Assembly: GCA_002436765.1 (NCBI GenBank)
Contig: DJNI01000070.1
Span: forward strand, 16,313-31,091
Length of the DNA stretch: 14,779 nt
Source of the DNA: Clostridiales bacterium UBA6468
GTDB lineage: Bacteria; Bacillota; Clostridia; Oscillospirales; Oscillospiraceae
Direction of reading: 5' to 3'
Program-made: the position numbers and the translations under genes
The notes under the pieces: model-generated
What the model was told of the DNA's origin: nothing
Seen by the model: the letters and a program-made list of their open reading frames with translations, nothing else
Database searches by the model: none
In this document: piece after piece, positions 13,636 to 14,779 of the stretch
Position numbering within the stretch: position 1 is the first letter of the stretch
Layout of the letters: each line of letters begins with the position of its first letter

Positions 13636-14253
13636 TCAAGCGGTTTCCGGGCGGCGCTTGATGCGCTGCATCAGACCGATCAGCTGCCCCGAAAGAATGA
13701 CCGTCAGCAGGGAATAGCCGATGCGCCGCAGGGGAATGTAGGTCATGGAAAGCCCCAGCACGATCAGGTCGCTGGTGAGATAGATCCACTGAATGGGGAT
13801 TTTCGTCAGATGGGAAAGGCTCATGGCCATGGCGTCGTCACCGGTGGTGGCGCCGCCTGCCCGGACACAAAGCCCCGCGCCGACGCCGATAAACAATGCG
13901 CCCACCACGGAGGCCAGAAGGGGTAGATTCGCAATCCCCGGCCACAGGGGCGGGAACAGCTCGCAGACGGCGTAGCCGGCGGAATAGCCGCAGGCGGCGA
14001 CGGCGGAATAGGCGATGAAGGATTTGCCCAGCGTCCTCCACCCCAGCGCATAGCAGGCGATGTTCAGCACGAAGCTGCTGACGGCGGGAGAAAGCCCGAA
14101 CCAGTGGTCAAACAGCAGCGTAGCCCCCAGCACGCCGCCCTCGGTCACGCCGGACAGGGCGTGGATGTTGTACATGCCGAAGGCTTGCAGGGCGGAGCTG
14201 AGAAAAGCGGCGACACAGTTGGCTGTTTTCAGTTTCGGAAATTTCAACGACAT
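13636..14253 (-). CDS. YitT/YczE-family integral membrane protein
   Basis: 205 aa, about six hydrophobic segments. The pattern FGMYNIHALSGVTEGGVLGATLLF near the N-terminus and the GVGAGLCVRAGGATTGDDAMAM block at about 122-143 are typical of YitT-like (DUF161) membrane proteins. The C-terminal DUF2179 domain of full YitT (about 280 aa) is missing, so it is a short form. Molecular function in this family is not established. ATG at 14253; the nearest ribosome site, GGGAG, is about 16 nt away, farther than usual, so the start is slightly uncertain. Convergent and abutting with the FakA-C-like gene. Confidence 0.78.
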   Translation of the reverse strand: MSLKFPKLKTANCVAAFLSSALQAFGMYNIHALSGVTEGGVLGATLLFDHWFGLSPAVSSFVLNIACYALGWRTLGKSFIAYSAVAACGYSAGYAVCELFPPLWPGIANLPLLASVVGALFIGVGAGLCVRAGGATTGDDAMAMSLSHLTKIPIQWIYLTSDLIVLGLSMTYIPLRRIGYSLLTVILSGQLIGLMQRIKRRPETA

Positions 14254-14282
14254 TTTTTCTGGGTTTTCTCTCCCTTTTTGGT

Positions 14283-14322
14283 ATTATACGAATAGGATAC
14301 CATAAAAAACAAGGATTGTCAA
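14283..14322 (-). promoter_or_regulatory. Promoter region for YitT gene
   Basis: On the minus strand a perfect TTGACA (14317-14322) is 17 bp from TATCCT (14294-14299). An overlapping pair, TTGTTT (14307-14312) and TATAAT (14283-14288), has an 18-bp spacer. Either or both could drive the gene. Confidence 0.6.
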
Positions 14323-14348
14323 CGCAGCCCCAGACCGGGTCACGGAAA

Positions 14349-14779
14349 TCAATTTTCCAAAATAGTGCAAATCTGAATAGGATCCAGCAAGCAATCCAGC
14401 ATAAGTTTGGACATAGCCCGCTTAGAGGAAACTCTTGCTTTGTACTGTTTCAGTAAGCTGAGTGAAAACTTTCGAAGAAGATTTAAGGAACCTCTGAATA
14501 AATCGGTGAGAGCCGACAGCGAGAGATTTTTCTTTAGCCGAAGGCTTCAAAAGTGGAGGAATACTGTATGTATTTCCCATTTTTGAAGCCGCACGGATAG
14601 AGAAAAAGATCCGCTGCTCGGCCGAAGACGATTTATTCAGAGGTTCCTTAAGTTCTGCTGGATCGTCCTATTTTGAATACGGCAGTAATCTTCACTATAA
14701 TGAACATCCAGCAGCCAATACAGAGACCCCATAAAATTCTGTGTAATCGACGAATTCTGACAGCATAAAAACTGGCGAC
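14349..14779 (-). pseudogene. ISAs1-like transposase, C-terminal remnant interrupted by MITE
   Basis: Minus-strand coding remains of a DDE transposase, cut by the right edge. Upstream part: SLYWLLDVHYSEDYCRIQN, like the HWxLDVxFxED block of ISAs1/H-repeat transposases. Downstream part: LNLLRKFSLSLLKQYKA, then a basic stretch and DCLLDPIQICTILEN with TGA at 14349-14351, like the family's NLNxxRKxxLxxLK tail. The two parts are separated by repeat copy 3, which brings a TGA into frame a few codons in. Removing the element plus one TTAA gives a continuous QQNLNLLRKF. The expected WxIES catalytic Glu region reads FMGSL here, so the gene may have been decaying already. Family level is by memory of motifs; the rest of the element lies outside. 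Confidence 0.68.
14487..14647 (+). repeat. MITE-like inverted-repeat element, copy 3 (TTAA-flanked)
   Basis: 161 bp with perfect 19-bp terminal inverted repeats GGAACCTCTGAATAAATCG. Flanked directly by TTAA on both sides (14483-14486 and 14648-14651), a target duplication confirmed by the rejoined transposase frame. Internal stems: GCCGACAGCG with CGCTGCTCGGC, and GCTTCAAAAGTGG with CCATTTTTGAAGC. It encodes no transposase, so movement must have relied on one supplied elsewhere. The perfect ends suggest this is the youngest copy in the window. Confidence 0.9.

Noticed and set aside
1420..14647. CRISPR array or rRNA-type repeat
   Set aside because: Only three copies, far apart, ~161 bp with terminal inverted repeats and no regular spacers.

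Overview
The window looks like the chromosome of a GC-rich, anaerobic gut Firmicute, probably of the Oscillospiraceae (Ruminococcaceae) type. Support: strong AGGAGG-type ribosome binding sites, several consensus TTGnnn-N17-TATAAT promoters, GTG starts, the protein styles (PRTLSGFMELLP-type HisRS, clostridial Pta, MepA-like MATE, YitT) and a min/mgs gene neighbourhood typical of Clostridia. Species cannot be read from the sequence alone.

Layout. (1) 1-2328, minus strand: a MinD-like ATPase, a 161-bp inverted-repeat element, a methylglyoxal-synthase-fold protein with substituted catalytic residues, and histidyl-tRNA synthetase (cut by the left edge). This resembles a reduced mre/min/mgs operon. 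(2) 2504-3622, plus: phosphate acetyltransferase with its own promoter and a bidirectional terminator. (3) 3656-5976, minus: an AT-richer two-gene island with its own promoter, an EcoRI-methylase-family adenine methyltransferase overlapping a DUF262 + HNH nuclease. This is a candidate restriction or defence module and the main accessory feature of the window. (4) 6030-8453, minus: a MATE efflux transporter and a lipoprotein VanX-type D-Ala-D-Ala dipeptidase with a C-terminal SH3-like domain. (5) 8471-12534: a divergent pair, GH13 alpha-glucosidase (oligo-1,6-glucosidase type) and GH36 alpha-galactosidase, with back-to-back promoters, for cytoplasmic alpha-glucoside and alpha-galactoside use. 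(6) 12746-14779: a small XRE regulator, a short FakA C-terminal-like protein, a YitT-family membrane protein, and the remnant of an ISAs1-like transposase.

Three copies of one ~161-bp element with ~19-bp terminal inverted repeats (1420-1580, 12978-13137, 14487-14647) tie the window together. The third sits inside the transposase remnant. It is flanked by TTAA on both sides, and removing it with one TTAA rejoins the transposase reading frame, so it is a mobile MITE-like element. Internal stems show compensatory changes between copies, suggesting selection for folding.

No tRNA, rRNA, CRISPR array or origin was seen. Family assignments come from recognised motifs and were not checked by database search.
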